Below are positions 1 to 11,259 of a DNA stretch of 64,000 nucleotides, piece after piece. The stretch covers positions 363,001-427,000 of the forward strand of contig JBAIAA010000661.1 of the NCBI GenBank assembly GCA_037893245.1. Direction: 5' to 3'. A model generated the notes under the pieces. The model searched no databases, was not told where the DNA came from, and saw nothing but the letters and a program-made list of their open reading frames with translations. Source of the stretch: Crossaster papposus (taxonomy: Eukaryota > Echinodermata > Asteroidea > Velatida > Solasteridae). How positions within the stretch are numbered: position 1 is the stretch's first letter; each line of letters starts with the position of its first letter. A program made the position numbers and the translations under genes.

Positions 1-319
1 ATAGTTCACGCAAAAAGGCCCACAGACATCAACAGGCAATCGAAAAGCGATTACGCGTTTATCGGTAACGTCCGTTTCTTTTAAATCTCACCTCGGACGA
101 ATACGATTTTTTTTTAAATTTTATTCCCCGGGGGATTCCCCGTCGCGAACGACCCGGCACCCCGCCGCACCGACGCCGGCGGCACACACGCGCGGCGACG
201 AGTCGCCCGACCAAAAGCCAACATGGCGCCAACCACGCGCCAAGATGGCGCGGCCCTGCGTTCCAAGATGGCGGCGCCCAGGGACAAGATGGCGAATTTA
301 ACATCTTTTATAGTATAGA
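1..319. repeat. GC-rich dispersed repeat, copy 1 (right part)
   Basis: Matches 1698-2051 almost base for base, as a direct copy that runs off the left edge. The right third carries several CAAGATGGCG boxes, which resemble the YY1 core (AANATGGCG). It ends in CATCTTTTATAGTATAGA. The open frames here are shadows of GC-rich repeat and are not genes. The element class is unknown. Confidence 0.8.
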
Positions 320-355
320 CTAGCAGGATGCCGCGCTTCGCGCGGCACCTGCTAG
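320..355. repeat. GC-rich hairpin at the end of repeat copy 1
   Basis: The arms CTAGCAGGATGCCGCGC and GCGCGGCACCTGCTAG pair around a 3-nt loop with one bulged base. It sits directly at the end of copy 1 and is absent at the end of copy 2, so it belongs to the flank or to another element. Confidence 0.6.
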
Positions 356-896
356 CTGGGTGAAATCGTAACTTATAGATACACCTTGTTGACGTCTTAA
401 AAACACAATGGATTGTATGACAAACAAATCGCGAAACTTAGCGAGTAGAGTACCAGCTAGAAAGTATTTCGAGCGCACGAAATTATTTCGAGCTCACGAA
501 CAGATATTCTTGGAGCGCACGAAGTCATTTCGTGGCCACGACAACATTTCGAGCTCACGAAATAAGTTATTTTGAGTGCACGAAATAAAATACTCAAATT
601 ATTTCGTAACGGTGATTTGTATTCGTCATATGTCCCTTTAGGGGCTCCGTAGAATACCATCGACTCTGAATAACAAACAATCTTTGTAAAAATACTTCCC
701 GACTTCCGAACTAATAATACTCAATAGGCAGTTCATCTTTGCTTGCATGCTGCCTGCGTCTCGTGATTTTTTAACATGAATCGTACGGGAAACAATACGA
801 ACCACTTCGGGGTTTCTGATTTACGTCGTTACGATTGAAAAAAACCAACAGACCGGCCGTCTGACAGTGCGCCCTCAACTGACGTAAGGCAGTCCC
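356..896. other. Gene-free stretch with TTTCGAGCTCACGAA words
   Basis: No gene is recognised. Between about 465 and 610 the near-palindromic word TTTCGAGCKCACGAA recurs five or six times with small changes, spaced irregularly. The remainder shows no structure I can name. Confidence 0.5.
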
Positions 897-1440
897 GTTT
901 CTAAATTGAATATTCATATCCACGATAGGCCTTACAATTTCGCGACATTTTTCAACGATAAAAGTTAAAATTGAGGCAATAGCGATACGTTTCGGAGTGT
1001 TTTTAGAGAGATAATGTTGTAATATTTAAGTATTGACAATGTGAAAGGAAGAAATTTTGCCAGAAGGCAACACGAAAGGAATAAATCATTGTTTTTACGT
1101 TCCAAAACTGTGACTACAAAATGGTCGACGCGCAGGAATTCGGAGGCAAAGCCGAAGCCGAAACGTAGTCACGTTTCTAAATTGCATATTCATATCCACC
1201 ATCGCCATACAATTTCGCGACATTTTTGCACGATCAAAGTTGAAATTGAGGCAATAGCGATATGTTTCGGAGTGTTTTGAGACAGATAATGTTGTAATAT
1301 TTAAGTATCGACAATGTGAAGCAACGAAATTTGCCCAAAAGGCAACACGAAAGGAATAAATCATTTTTTAACGTTCCAAGCCTGTGACTGCAATGTGGTC
1401 GACGCGCACGAAATTCAAAGCCGAAAACGAAGCTGGCGCT
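897..1440. repeat. Tandem pair of about 276-bp units
   Basis: GTTTCTAAATTG..ATATTCATATCCAC begins at 897 and again at 1173. Both units continue through CAATTTCGCGACATTTTT, TTTCGGAGTGTTTT, GATAATGTTGTAATATTTAAG and GGCAACACGAAAGGAATAAATC, with moderate divergence. The pair lies between the two copies of the GC-rich repeat and may be internal sequence of the same element. Confidence 0.75.
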
Positions 1441-1697
1441 CAAACTCCGCAATAACCAATGGAGTATAAAGGTCAAATAACACGGGACGGGCCGCCCAAT
1501 CGCGAACAACAAACTCGGCACCAACTCGGCCACCGCGCAAGCAAGGCGGATACAATTAATTTGCGAAGGCTTCGCGTAACGCATGTAGCCGCCGCTTAAT
1601 CGCAAACGGCCAACGATTCGGCAACCGAGTTACGGCAGTACGATTTCGGGAAGGCTTCGGCCCGAACTCCGGTCAAGGACAATGCAAAAATAACGCA

Positions 1698-2051
1698 ATA
1701 GTTCGCGCAAAAAGGCCCGCAGACATCGACAGGCAATCGAAAAGCGATTACGCGTTTATCGGTAACGTCCGTTTCTTTTAAATCTCACCACGGACGAATA
1801 CGATTTTTTTAAAATCTTATTCCCCGGGGGATTCCCCGGGGGATTCCCCGTCGCGAACGGTCCGGCACCCCGCCGCACCGACGCCGGCGGCACACGCGCG
1901 CGGCGACAAGTCGCCCGACCAAAAGCCAACATGGCGCCAACCACGCGCCAAGATGGCGCGGCCCTGTGTTTCCAAGATGGCGGCGCCCTGCGTTCCAAGA
2001 TGGCGGCGCCCAGGGACAAGATGGCGCATTTGTCATCTTTTATAGTATAGA
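1698..2051. repeat. GC-rich dispersed repeat, copy 2 (ATGGCG-box array)
   Basis: Direct copy of 1-319. The right third has four AAGATGGCG boxes plus one AACATGGCG within about 100 bp, two of them in an extra tandem CCAAGATGGCGGCGCCC unit that copy 1 has only once. YY1-type boxes are common in promoters of mobile elements; that they act as a promoter here is inference. Confidence 0.8.
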
Positions 2052-2256
2052 TAGCGAGCCGTTGAAGTCACCGGCGGCCATGTTGGGGTATTCAAAACAT
2101 TGCCTTTGTGCATGCAAAAGACGCGTAGACACGTCGAGAGTGAGACAGTGGCAGCAGCGATGGTGGGTAAAAATGCATTAAAATCCTTTGTAAATAAGTA
2201 AATTTATTAAATAAACTCGCAGACTGTGCGATCAGTATCTATCTTTGTAAAAAATG

Positions 2257-2795
2257 TCAGGACTACGGTTTTAAGAGAGATTTAGGAGAACATTGTTGGG
2301 CGAAAACGATATTTTCGTTTCCACATGAATTCCAGCGGGATTTTTTCATATTGTGGTCCTATCCATCATTTTATCTGAAAGAAAAACTGGGATATTTCGA
2401 AAGAACAGTAGATTTATAGAATCAGTTGGTCTAGGATACCCTTACAATATGATTGAAATCCACAATTCAGGTATTTTCAGACTAATTTTGTACCCATTCC
2501 ATGAAGACTGTCCCGTTGACTTGCACGTCAAACAGTTCATGGTGGTAATTTGTGTACACATTCGTACACAACATATTGTGTCATGAACTATTTGACGTGC
2601 ATAAATTTAATGTTCTGTAGAATTATCCTAATATCGCAATGATCACAGTTTATTCTCTCACAATTCTGGAAGTGTAGAGCCACCTATTAATAATAATAAT
2701 AGTATTATTAAATGCATGGTGTAGGCCAAGGCTATCAATATACTTCAGAACAATTTCATTTTCGCCCACAAATCTCTCTTAAAAACGTAGTCCTG
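2257..2795. mobile_element. TIR element, about 540 bp
   Basis: The left end TCAGGACTACGGTTTTAAGA is the reverse complement, with one mismatch, of the right end near 2795; both go on to AGAGATTT and GGGCGAAAA. No transposase is present, so it is non-autonomous. The family is not recognised. Confidence 0.6.
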
Positions 2796-3935
2796 AGGAC
2801 TTCCTTACAGTGCTCAAATGAAATTTCACTCTCTGAAGAAATGGGTATGCCAAATAAATGTAGCGTCATGTTACAACATTATTTCCTTGGCATTTAATTT
2901 ATACCTGTATATTTTCTTTCTTTGTTCACTACAGCTAATTGGTTTACCCAAGTCCACTTCTTGCTACTAAGATGTCAGTCTGTACAGCTTATTACGGCTG
3001 GACAAGTCATAGGACGAACTGCTCCCATTATGACAGAGGGACAACAGATGACAGCGAATGTCAAAACTTATTTTGTTTAACCATCAGTAAATACGGAAAC
3101 TTAATTGACCAACTACGTTTTCCAAGATAAGCTATCTCGGTGTTCCACATCCCTATAGATGTGCTGCAAATATTGCAGAACTCTGCATCTTGGCATTTCA
3201 TGTTTCAACAATATAAGTACAGATAATAAAACAGTCGCAACAGTCACAAACCTATCTTTGTAACATGGAATTATATTGAACATGTGTTTTATGAAAACTG
3301 ACAAATATGGTTAAAATTGTATTGTTAATATTCAAAGCAAATTATACAGATGTTAAGATGACATGGATTTACCCAGTCAGTGTTCTCCGCAATCACTGGG
3401 TAGCGGCCGCCCCGTGTACATGTTACGCTGTTCTGTCATATTTTTATGCTGCCCTGTTAAAATGTTATGCCGCCCGGTCAAATGTTGCTTTTCAATCATG
3501 GTTTTATTTTGCTTTGTTACAAAACAAAAATTGTGGTGTACAAATCTTTAATATTGTGTTCATATCGCACAAATATCTAGAAACACTCACAATTCAAAAT
3601 TCAATTAAAATTTGGCCTGTGAAAAATGCTGCCAAATGTATCTTTGCATAGTATCAACAATTATTATTCTAAAATGACATCGCAAGTTTTGTTTTGGTTT
3701 TAAATTCATAAACAGTCGGGGGTTAATTGTTTTTTATTTGGTTTTATAACACCAGTAAACAATACATAATAAGCATATTGTTACTATGGCAGTAGTTATT
3801 ACATGTTATATGTAGTGTATCAATGTAAAATAAAAGCATTAAGCAAAATTGAATCCATTGTGTGACTTATGTCATTATTTACACATGTGATTGATATTTT
3901 TAATTGTGATTTATTTCAAGTTTCTCAAGTTCATA
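2796..3935. other. No gene or repeat recognised
   Basis: AT-rich sequence with only short, compositionally random open frames. No domain, splice-bounded exon or internal repeat was seen. Confidence 0.4.
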
Positions 3936-3983
3936 GTTTAAGCCATAGAGCTGTATCTTTATTATACAGCTCTATGGTTTAAG
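3936..3983. repeat. Hairpin with 20-bp arms
   Basis: Arms GTTTAAGCCATAGAGCTGTAT and ATACAGCTCTATGGTTTAAG pair around about 7 nt with two mismatches. It may be a solo palindromic element or the remnant of one. Confidence 0.7.
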
Positions 3984-4991
3984 CTCAAAACCACATAAAT
4001 TTGTTTTTGTCCACTTGTCCAGCAAGAATTTTTGGGACCCTTTCTAAAAAAATTACTAAACATTAGGTTGATTCCAAATCTGAACACTGCCTTAAAACCC
4101 CACGAACAAACCATGATGTGCCAATTAAATTTTCCTGAAACACACTGACATTTTTTCAATTTTTTCAACATTTTTTGATTTTATCATAAAACGCACTTTT
4201 TAGTGTCTGGATATAAAATTAAACCAACAATTTCAAGAATTTCCTTAATCCCTCGTTTTGCCTTTTCCTATGGTTTGTGCATAAGGTTATGATGTGAAAT
4301 TCTTCCCCCCCCAAAAAAAAAAAAACCCAACAACCAAAACAAAACAAGTTTAGAAGTTGGAATTTCTGGAAAATACTTGTCCGACATATCCCATAGACTT
4401 TGCACTGCATTGCATCGTCTCACACGAATGTCTCGTATCTTTTCCCAAACATAGGCCCATTTAACATTGAAACTTGGCGTATACATGTAATTCTTGGGTG
4501 TTATTATGTTTAACTTGATTTTCCTGATCAAACTGGATTGTTTTTGTGATGTTAACTTCGTTTCCTGTGATATTACATTCGTTTTCTCGGTCTTGCGCTA
4601 TACAAACGTGTGTACGCCTGCAATGTTTTTAATATCCCAATATGGCCGCTGATGGCTTCACGTGCAGAGCCGCTCGACCTATCCAGTTATAGAGATCAGT
4701 GGTTGAATCGCGTCGTGTTTATCGTGCACGTTCACCGTGAATTTCTCCATGTTTCACAAGTGGGTTGCATTCCAAACGCACCAAGACACACGTACACGCG
4801 CACAGTCGAGTTAGTATGGTGTTCTATATGTGCCAACGATTGAGAAAAAAAATCGGGCGTTATATTTCTTTTTTTAGCGTAATTTTTTTTTTTTTAGTGT
4901 CTTTTTTTTTTTTTTTAGTGTAATTTTTTTTGTTTTTTAATTTTTTTTTGTTTTTTTAAAGATTTTTTTTTGTTTTTTTGTTTTTTTGTTT

Positions 4992-5120
4992 TGGTGGCGT
5001 CGCATTTTTTTTTTTGGCGTCGCATTTTTTTTTTCGGCGTCGCATTTTTTTTTTTTGGCGTCGCATTTTTTTGTTTCGGCGTCGCATTTTTTTGTTTCGG
5101 CGTCGCATTTTTTTTTTTGG
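4992..5120. repeat. Minisatellite GGCGTCGC + T(9-12), 6 units
   Basis: Six units of GGCGTCGCATTTTTTTTT of about 19 bp in the left arm of the inverted repeat. Some units have TTTGTTTC. Open frames across it (FFFWRRIFFF-like) are repeat shadows. Confidence 0.9.
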
Positions 5121-6654
5121 GGAGTCCAGTAAGTACGGAGCCCCTGAAAGGACATTAAAAAAAAAATTCTGGTGCACACAAAATAATTTGTGATTTTCCG
5201 GGAATCCTTGATGGAAATCCATGTTTACTGATTACGATTGGCTAGAGCGTGGAGGCAGAATTTAGAGTAAACAGTAAGTAATCATATTGAATTGTTTAGA
5301 CAGGCATTTAGTAATTAGGCCGTACCTAGGTAATATTTTCATGCCAGGGGAAATATGTTTCCAGCGTACCCTGAATCTGAAATATGTGGTGAATTTATTA
5401 TTGAATGTTGAGGATAGGGAGGAACGGTATGTCACTCTAATAGTCTAATAGAGAAAAATATATAACAAATCTACACAAATCTTTCAAATTAACTTTCAAA
5501 TGTATGTGAAGATTAACTTATAAATTAACTTAAAGTTGACCGATTAACTTCAAGATTAAATTCAAGTTTATATGTGTAGGTGTGGTTCATAATACTCTAT
5601 GTAAAACCTGTTTCGATTGGTTAATTCTCTGACGCAGTTTCTGAATTTGTCCCCTACCTATTTTTAAAACATCTGTACCTCTAGGCCTAAATACTAGTAC
5701 AAACTAATTGATATTTAATTACTTTTTAGGGTTATGTATACCGCAAAATAAAGCATATTTTAGATTCCTTAGCGTTTAAAGAATAAGAATTGGGAACAAT
5801 TAGAAATTGAATGTTCTAAGGAATTTCACCTTCAAAAGGGGATTTGTATACCTTAACTCAACCATATTTCGATCCTATCTCAAGAGTTGACCTCATCACC
5901 CACTCTCAAAGCATAGGTCTACCTCATTTGTCGTGTTTACTTGTCCAGTTACAGAGATATTTGAGAAAAACTATTTGTTTCTAAGGGCGGCGGATAATTT
6001 GCATATTTAGGAGTAGGGTTACCACTAATTACTTTATAAATGCATTTATCACATTCCCTGGCCTTCAAAACGTAGGTATAGACAATTTATTTTTACCTGC
6101 CTGGTTACAGAGTTGTTGCAGAAAATGATTCAAAAAGTGTCCAAAATTGGCAATTTGGCGGTTATGCAAATTATGCAAATTAGACGGTTAAAAACTCAAA
6201 ATTTTGCTTGAAAACTGGGTTTATCGGATTCAGCATACCTGAATTATTATAAAAAGGTCTGTTTCCAAACTTTTACCCAAAAATGCCCCTTGATCCTTAT
6301 GCAAGGCCTTTTTTTGTAGAAATCCCACTAGACTATTAGAGTGACATACCGTTCCTCCCTATCCTCAACATTCAATAATAAATTCACCACATATTTCAGA
6401 TTCAGGGTACGCTGGAAACATATTTCCCCTGGCATGAAAATATTACCTAGGTACGGCCTACTTACTAAATGCCTGTCTAAACAATTCAATATGATTACTT
6501 ACTGTTTACTCTAAATTCTGCCTCCACGCTCTAGCCAATCGTAATCAGTAAACATGGATTTCCATCAAGGATTCCCGGAAAATCACAAATTATTTTGTGT
6601 GCACCAGATAATTTTGTTTTAATGTCCTTTCAGGGGCTCCGTACTTACTGGACT

Positions 6655-6803
6655 CCCAAAAAAAAAAATGCGACGCCAAAAAAAAAAAATGCGACGCCAA
6701 AAAAAAAAAATGCGACGCCGAAAAAAAAAATGCGACGCCAAAAAAAAAAAATGCGACGCCGAAAAAAAAAAATGCGACGCCAAAAAAAAAAATGCGACGC
6801 CAC
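6655..6803. repeat. Minisatellite A(9-12) + TGCGACGCC, 7 units
   Basis: Mirror of 4992-5120 in the right arm, with seven units against six, so the two arms have changed repeat number independently. The KKKMRRQ-like open frames are shadows. Confidence 0.9.
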
Positions 6804-7402
6804 CAAAAAAAAAAAAACCAAAAAAAAAAACATATTTTAAACAAAAAAAAAAAATTAAAAAAAAAAAAAAAATTACACTAAAAAAAAAAAAAAAAGACAC
6901 TAAAAAAAAGAAAATTTAAAAAAATAATAAATATAACGCCCGATTTTTTTTCTCAATCGTTGGCACATATAGAACACCATAAGTTAGTCATGCGGTAAGG
7001 ACATTCTTTATCGCGCAAGAACTCGTACGTGAACCAACGCGCATGCGCTAGTATTTCATTCGTTTATGAAGTCGTGAACATGGAGAAAACAATTCCACCT
7101 CGAGTTCACCACTGGTGAACACGAGTTACAAGCCGATTTGAACGCCATTATACGACTCGTGAACTCGTGAACACGATAAACACGATGCGATCGGAACGCA
7201 GCACAATGTGTGTTTGTGCATGCAGAGTGTGTCGCGCCCTCGGTTGATATAAAATATAAGGCGTGACTACTACGTTATAGTCCAGAGAAAATAAGTTTTG
7301 ACCTCACACAAATTGCAATAGAATATTTGTCACCGCAGTTTACTTCTATAAGGTCCCTATAATGACATACTAAAAATCTCAAAAAATCCAAGTGGTGGAA
7401 AG

Positions 7403-8086
7403 ATGACTAATTTGCATAAATCGTTAATCCCTGCCGCGTAATATGTTTATTCCTATATTTTGGTATATTATTATTATTTTTTTTTTTAAAGTTTATTTTG
7501 GTGATTCTACTCACATATCCTTACTTCAATAACATTTTCTAAAGCATATAAGTGACTGAATAATTATGTGAACAGAGTAATTATCCAAAATGACAACTTC
7601 GTGAACCCATAAAAATGTGCGCACATTACACTGTCTCCAGATATCATCAAGTAGTCAGTATTGGTGAGCTTCAAATTCACCAAGTTGCTTACTGGCACAG
7701 TTATCATATTAAAACCTTATGAAAAATCATGTGAACAATGATAACATTGTGATATTTAGCCCAGCAAACAAAAACTGGGGAAATGTTGGTGTGTCCATAA
7801 ATTGGGCGAAAATGTAGTTAAAGCTCGTCAGTACTGACTACTTGATGATATTTGGAGACAGTGTGCGCACATGTTATGGGTTCACGAAGTTGTCATTTTG
7901 GATAATTACTATGTTCACATAATTATTCAGTCACTTATATGCTTTAGAAAATGTTATTGAAGTAAGGATATGTGAGTAGAATCACCAAAATAAACTTTTC
8001 AAAAAAACAACAAATAATAATATACCCAAAATATAGGAATAAATATATTACGCGGCAGGGATTAACGATTTATGCAAATTAGTCGT
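7403..8086. mobile_element. TIR element with about 260-bp arms
   Basis: The left arm 7403-7662 (starting GACTAATTTGCATAAATCG) is the reverse complement of 7830-8086, with small indels in the A/T runs. The centre is about 165 bp. Long arms and a short unique centre are typical of non-autonomous foldback or long-TIR elements. The centre holds no coding sequence. Confidence 0.8.
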
Positions 8087-8088
8087 AT

Positions 8089-8398
8089 AAGAAAACATTG
8101 TTTGTTATTCCACCAGTTTCGACCAGGTCATATGGTGAACGCAGCTTCGCTCACACTGCTTCAACCATATGGAACAATCTCCCGGAACATTTGAAAAATA
8201 TTGATTCCATTGATAAGTTCAAGATTGCTTTAAAGACGCACCTATTTAACATTTAGGTCATGCATTTTTGTTTGAAACCTAGTACATCTTGTATTTGTAT
8301 TTTGTTGTCTTTTTTTTCTTTCTCTACAGCGCATAGGGACATGTTTAATCACTATGTGTTATGCGCTATATAAAAATGGTTAATTATTATTATTATTT
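8089..8398 (+). pseudogene. LINE ORF2 C-terminus and 3' end (fragment)
   Basis: Frame 8089-8256 reads YGERSFAHTASTIWNNLPEH followed by LKNIDSIDKFKIALKTHLF and a stop. This is the usual C-terminal tail of ORF2 proteins of jockey/CR1/L2-like non-LTR retrotransposons. It is followed by a short 3' UTR (GCGCTATATAAAAATGG) and an ATT-repeat tail, which is how many such elements end. Everything 5' of this tail is missing: a dead-on-arrival copy. The family assignment is from memory of the motif style. Confidence 0.7.
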
Positions 8399-8694
8399 TG
8401 GGCTCATACGTGGATTGGGTTTTCAATCCCTGCCTGACTCCGTGGGTTTTCCCCAGGATGTTCTTCTAGGGTTTTTCTCCGTACCTTCTTCTCATTGTTC
8501 CTGAGGGCCCCAAATGATCAGCTTCTGCTGGATGAGCTACCCTCATTAAAGATAATTGTAAATAAATTAAAAAAATAAAAATCGTAATTCTGCCTAAAAT
8601 TGTGAACGGATTGAAGATGTTTTGGCACTTTGGGTAATGTGTATTAGCCTATAATGATACGTGTTGCCCAAAGATATGTACATGTACCTACACA
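8399..8694 (+). repeat. 5'-truncated SINE plus shared 3' flank
   Basis: Direct match to 13120-13417. It starts just after the B-box region of the 13.06-kb SINE and continues past the SINE A-rich tail into 110 bp of shared sequence (ATCGTAATTCTGCCTAAAAT to GTACATGTACCT). The head that would carry the pol III boxes is missing and abuts the LINE tail. Confidence 0.75.
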
Positions 8695-8941
8695 TTAATT
8701 ACACATGGGTTCAGATCCATTCTACAAGAAAGAAAACATGGAAAGGCAAGTTAATTGGCAAAGATTCGCGAAAGTTGTTGCGATTCGACGTGAAGATGCG
8801 TATGTTGCCACGGTACAAAACAACGTTTCCGTTGGCGATAGGCCATACGTGTATATTTATATCGGCGATTTTTATCTGCATGATTTTACATAGGGAACAA
8901 AATTCACCTTTTTAGATTAATGGACGAAAAGAATGTAAATC

Positions 8942-8973
8942 AACCCCCTCCCCCCCCCCCCCCCCACCCCCCA
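8942..8973. repeat. Poly-C tract
   Basis: Near-pure C run of about 30 nt with one T and one A interruption. One of eight such tracts in the window. Confidence 0.95.
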
Positions 8974-9005
8974 ATATATTTTTAATATAGGCCTATACTA
9001 TAGCG

Positions 9006-9458
9006 GAGAGCGGGGCTAGTCCGCCCTGATAGGGCGAGTCCACCCACCACGTGATTTTCCACCACTACAGCCGTGGAGGAAGTTTTGATGATGTAATTAG
9101 ATTACGCAGGACATGGTATAACTCCTATAATAGCTGCACGAGCAGGCTCAACAAGCTTATAAAGTTATCATCAAAACACTCTTTACATAATCATGTAAGT
9201 AAACATTTCTTGTATCAATAATATTGTATAAACCCCAAGACATAAACAAATATGGTTTTATAGTGGTTGTCATTTAGAAGATAATCGACTTGGCAAAATA
9301 ATTATGCAATTATGAACTCGGTTTACTGTGTTAATGTCTTATACGACGTGGTAAAACACAAGATGAGCTCTTGGGGCACGTTCGCCCGGTATAGAGTGGG
9401 GCAGGTTCGCCCTGTGGCGGACTCGCTCCACGGTGATGGGCGGACTGGCCCCCATTAA
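9006..9458. mobile_element. Word-rich TIR element (GTCCGCCC / GGGCGA)
   Basis: The left end GGGGCTAGTCCGCCC and the right end GGGCGGACTGGCCCCC are imperfect inverted copies. GGGCGAGTCC, GTTCGCCC and GCGGACTCG repeat next to both ends. The centre is AT-rich and unrecognised. About 450 bp, no coding capacity. Confidence 0.5.
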
Positions 9459-9722
9459 ATTTATATGCCTATTATTTATTTAAGCAAGCTAAATATATAT
9501 ATTTAAAGGTACATGTATAATAAACCGATATAGAGATATATCCTTATAATGTCACGTTGCAAAACTAGCACTAATACCCATGCTAAGATGTAATGAAACC
9601 AGATCACTTTGATAAATCAAGTTTTTAAAATGGCTTGAGCTATAGATAACATTATGGGTTACCATGACAAGTTGTTCCACGTTGTACTTTACACTCACTA
9701 AATAAACTGTTGATTACAAATT

Positions 9723-10010
9723 ACAAGTTGTGGCTCAAAAATATTTAGTTTGCTAGTATTTTCAGTTTACATTCAGCAGTTTAAATAGAGAAAAAATTAC
9801 CCTTAAATATTAGAGAAAACACAAGTTGTGATTTATAACTATTTGGTGTATAGCTTTTTCTTTTAATATTCAACAGTTTAATGAGACAGAACAGTTGCTC
9901 AGTAATCACAAGTTGTGGTTCATAACCATTTGGTTTGCTTATATTCATTTAAGATACTGAACGAGACTGAACTTTTAAAGAAAAAAACACAAGCTGTTAT
10001 TTACATCTAG
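9723..10010. repeat. Diverged tandem repeat, 3-4 units
   Basis: ACAAGTTGTGGTTCATAAC-like starts occur at about 9723, 9831, 9908 and 9988, each followed by TTTGGTTTGCT..TATTCA..CAGTTTAATGAGAC-like sequence. Unit length varies (77-108 bp), so this is an old array. Confidence 0.6.
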
Positions 10011-10057
10011 GTCAAATCGTCTCAAATAAACATTTCCAAGTACAGTATGCAATATAT

Positions 10058-10235
10058 GGGCGTTTACAAAACGGAGGCTAGAGGCTAGGCTTGGGCTAGA
10101 TTTTTGCGGCGCCATTTTGAAGCCTCATACCAAACGACGGACTAGGCTACGCGAAGTAAGCCCGGGGCTAGATTTCAGGCTTGATCCGAAGCCCAACCAA
10201 GCCTCGCGAAAGCTGGCTAACGCCGGGCTTGATGA
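10058..10235. repeat. Word-rich element fragment (AGGCTAG / AAGCC)
   Basis: Starts GGGCGTTTACAAAACGG and then carries GGCTAG, CTAGGCT, AGCCC and GCTTG in quick succession in both orientations. No clear right-hand inverted end was found, so it may be a half element. The long minus-strand open frame here is a shadow. Confidence 0.4.
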
Positions 10236-10559
10236 CGTCACGGTGTAAAAACTTTCAGCGAATCGCCATCTTGAAAAACACTGTGTGCGGCATTTATTTA
10301 TCTTTTGTGTCGACATTGAAGGATTCTGACGTCGATTGAACAACCCTTTAGCCACAGGAGCTGAGCCAGGCAAAGCAAACTTCCAGTGTACAATGTAAGT
10401 GACTTGCCATGTTAATTTTGCCAATATTTTGGGCCACAACTCGGCGTTTTTGTCGGCGTGTTTGAATTGATTCCGCTGTCGTACGCTATGCTGGGAACAG
10501 GGAAGTCCACTACGTGAGTTTACGGTCTAGTTTAACGTAGGAATAAGACTACAATTTAG

Positions 10560-10754
10560 TACAAACAAAAAAGGCAATTTTATGACGATGAATTTGACGA
10601 TGATACAAGTATCATGATTTGGAATCATGCAAGTATTTACCATCAAGCAAAACTTCGTGGAAAGACTGGTTGGGCCTATGGTTGGGGAAAAACCGACAAC
10701 CGTCATGACACAAAAACACAAGATCATGGCAATAAACAGGACTGTGCAAAAAGG
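10560..10754 (+). CDS. Possible exon, unidentified
   Basis: A frame open for 65 codons between a TTTAG acceptor-like site and an AGG|GTAAGA donor-like site. It reads QFYDDEFDDDTSIMIWNHAS, continues with HQAKLRGKTGWAYGWGKTDN and ends CAKR. I recognise no domain. An upstream first-exon-like stretch ends at CAAT|GTAAGT near 10393. The acceptor has a poor pyrimidine tract, and the phase does not fit the next candidate exon at 11172, so this is weak support; a chance open frame is quite possible. Confidence 0.25.
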
Positions 10755-10814
10755 GTAAGACACTGAGTCACATTTTCTTCAAAACCACTTATCAAAAATT
10801 AAAAAAATCATGGG

Positions 10815-10940
10815 TTCAAATTAGTCCGAGTAACTTGGATCCAAAAATCACCTTTTTCAACATTTGGACATGGTCAGGTGATATGTCCAAATGTTGAAAA
10901 AGGTGATTTTTGGGTCCAAGTTACTTGGACTAGGTTCAAA
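10815..10940. repeat. Hairpin with 57-bp arms
   Basis: Arms 10815-10871 and 10883-10940 (TTCAAATTAGTCCGAGTAAC start) are nearly perfect inverted copies around about 11 nt. The sequence would fold into a long dsRNA-like hairpin if transcribed. It lies between the two weak exon candidates. Confidence 0.85.
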
Positions 10941-11171
10941 TATAAAGAACAATGACTGCTTGAAGCTGGAAAAGTCACTTTTTAATTGGCTTTCCAATGC
11001 AAAAGCAATTTTAGAATGGAACTTGTAAAAAATGGGAGTGAAACTACAGTACATGTACACGATTGCCATCCAGACTAGGACCATGGTCTTTAAATTAAAT
11101 AAACTGTTGTGTCAATTTTTGATTAGTTTGTGTTAACTGAACTTAACTGAAGTTCACTTTCTCTTTTTAAG

Positions 11172-11259
11172 AAACGTGGAAATTGGACTTGAGTGAATAC
11201 GGCCAGCACTTCAGAATGTTGGTGACAGACCGGGCTATGGCTATGCACCATGACCACAG
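11172..11259 (+). CDS. Possible exon, unidentified
   Basis: Bounded by a good acceptor (ACTTTCTCTTTTTAAG|AA) and donor (CACAG|GTATGA). The only open frame reads TWKLDLSEYGQHFRMLVTDR then AMAMHHDH; no family was recognised. It enters with 2 nt and leaves with 2 nt, which does not fit the phase-0 end of the 10560-10754 candidate, so an intermediate exon would be needed or one of the two is false. Confidence 0.25.

Larger units (their letters stand above)
4815..6981. mobile_element. Large inverted repeat (foldback-like), arms about 640 bp
   Basis: Arms 4815-5448 and 6329-6981 are reverse complements over nearly all their length, from TATGGTGTTCTATATG to GTCACTCTAATAGTCTA, and enclose about 880 bp of unrelated AT-rich sequence. 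Low divergence between the arms suggests a young element or gene-conversion upkeep. Each arm holds a mirrored poly-T/GGCGTCGC minisatellite. No protein-coding capacity is seen. Foldback transposon is the simplest class name; an assembly-joined palindrome is the alternative. Confidence 0.85.
4701..7197. mobile_element. Word-rich TIR element (GTTCACGAG) split by an insertion
   Basis: The left part (4701-4814) contains CGTCGTGTTTATCGTG and GTTCACCGTGAA. The right part (6982-7197) ends in the inverted counterpart CACGATAAACACGATGCGAT and is crowded with TCGTGAAC / GTTCACGAG in both orientations. The two halves are separated by the 2.2-kb inverted repeat at 4815-6981, which appears to have landed inside this element. 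Non-autonomous; no open frame is supported. Confidence 0.5.

Noticed and set aside
4956-5222. Overlapping open frames rich in KKK/MRR or FFF/WRR on both strands (also 6590-6919)
   Set aside because: They are readings of the A/T-run plus GGCGTCGC minisatellite in the inverted repeat arms and have no independent coding signal.
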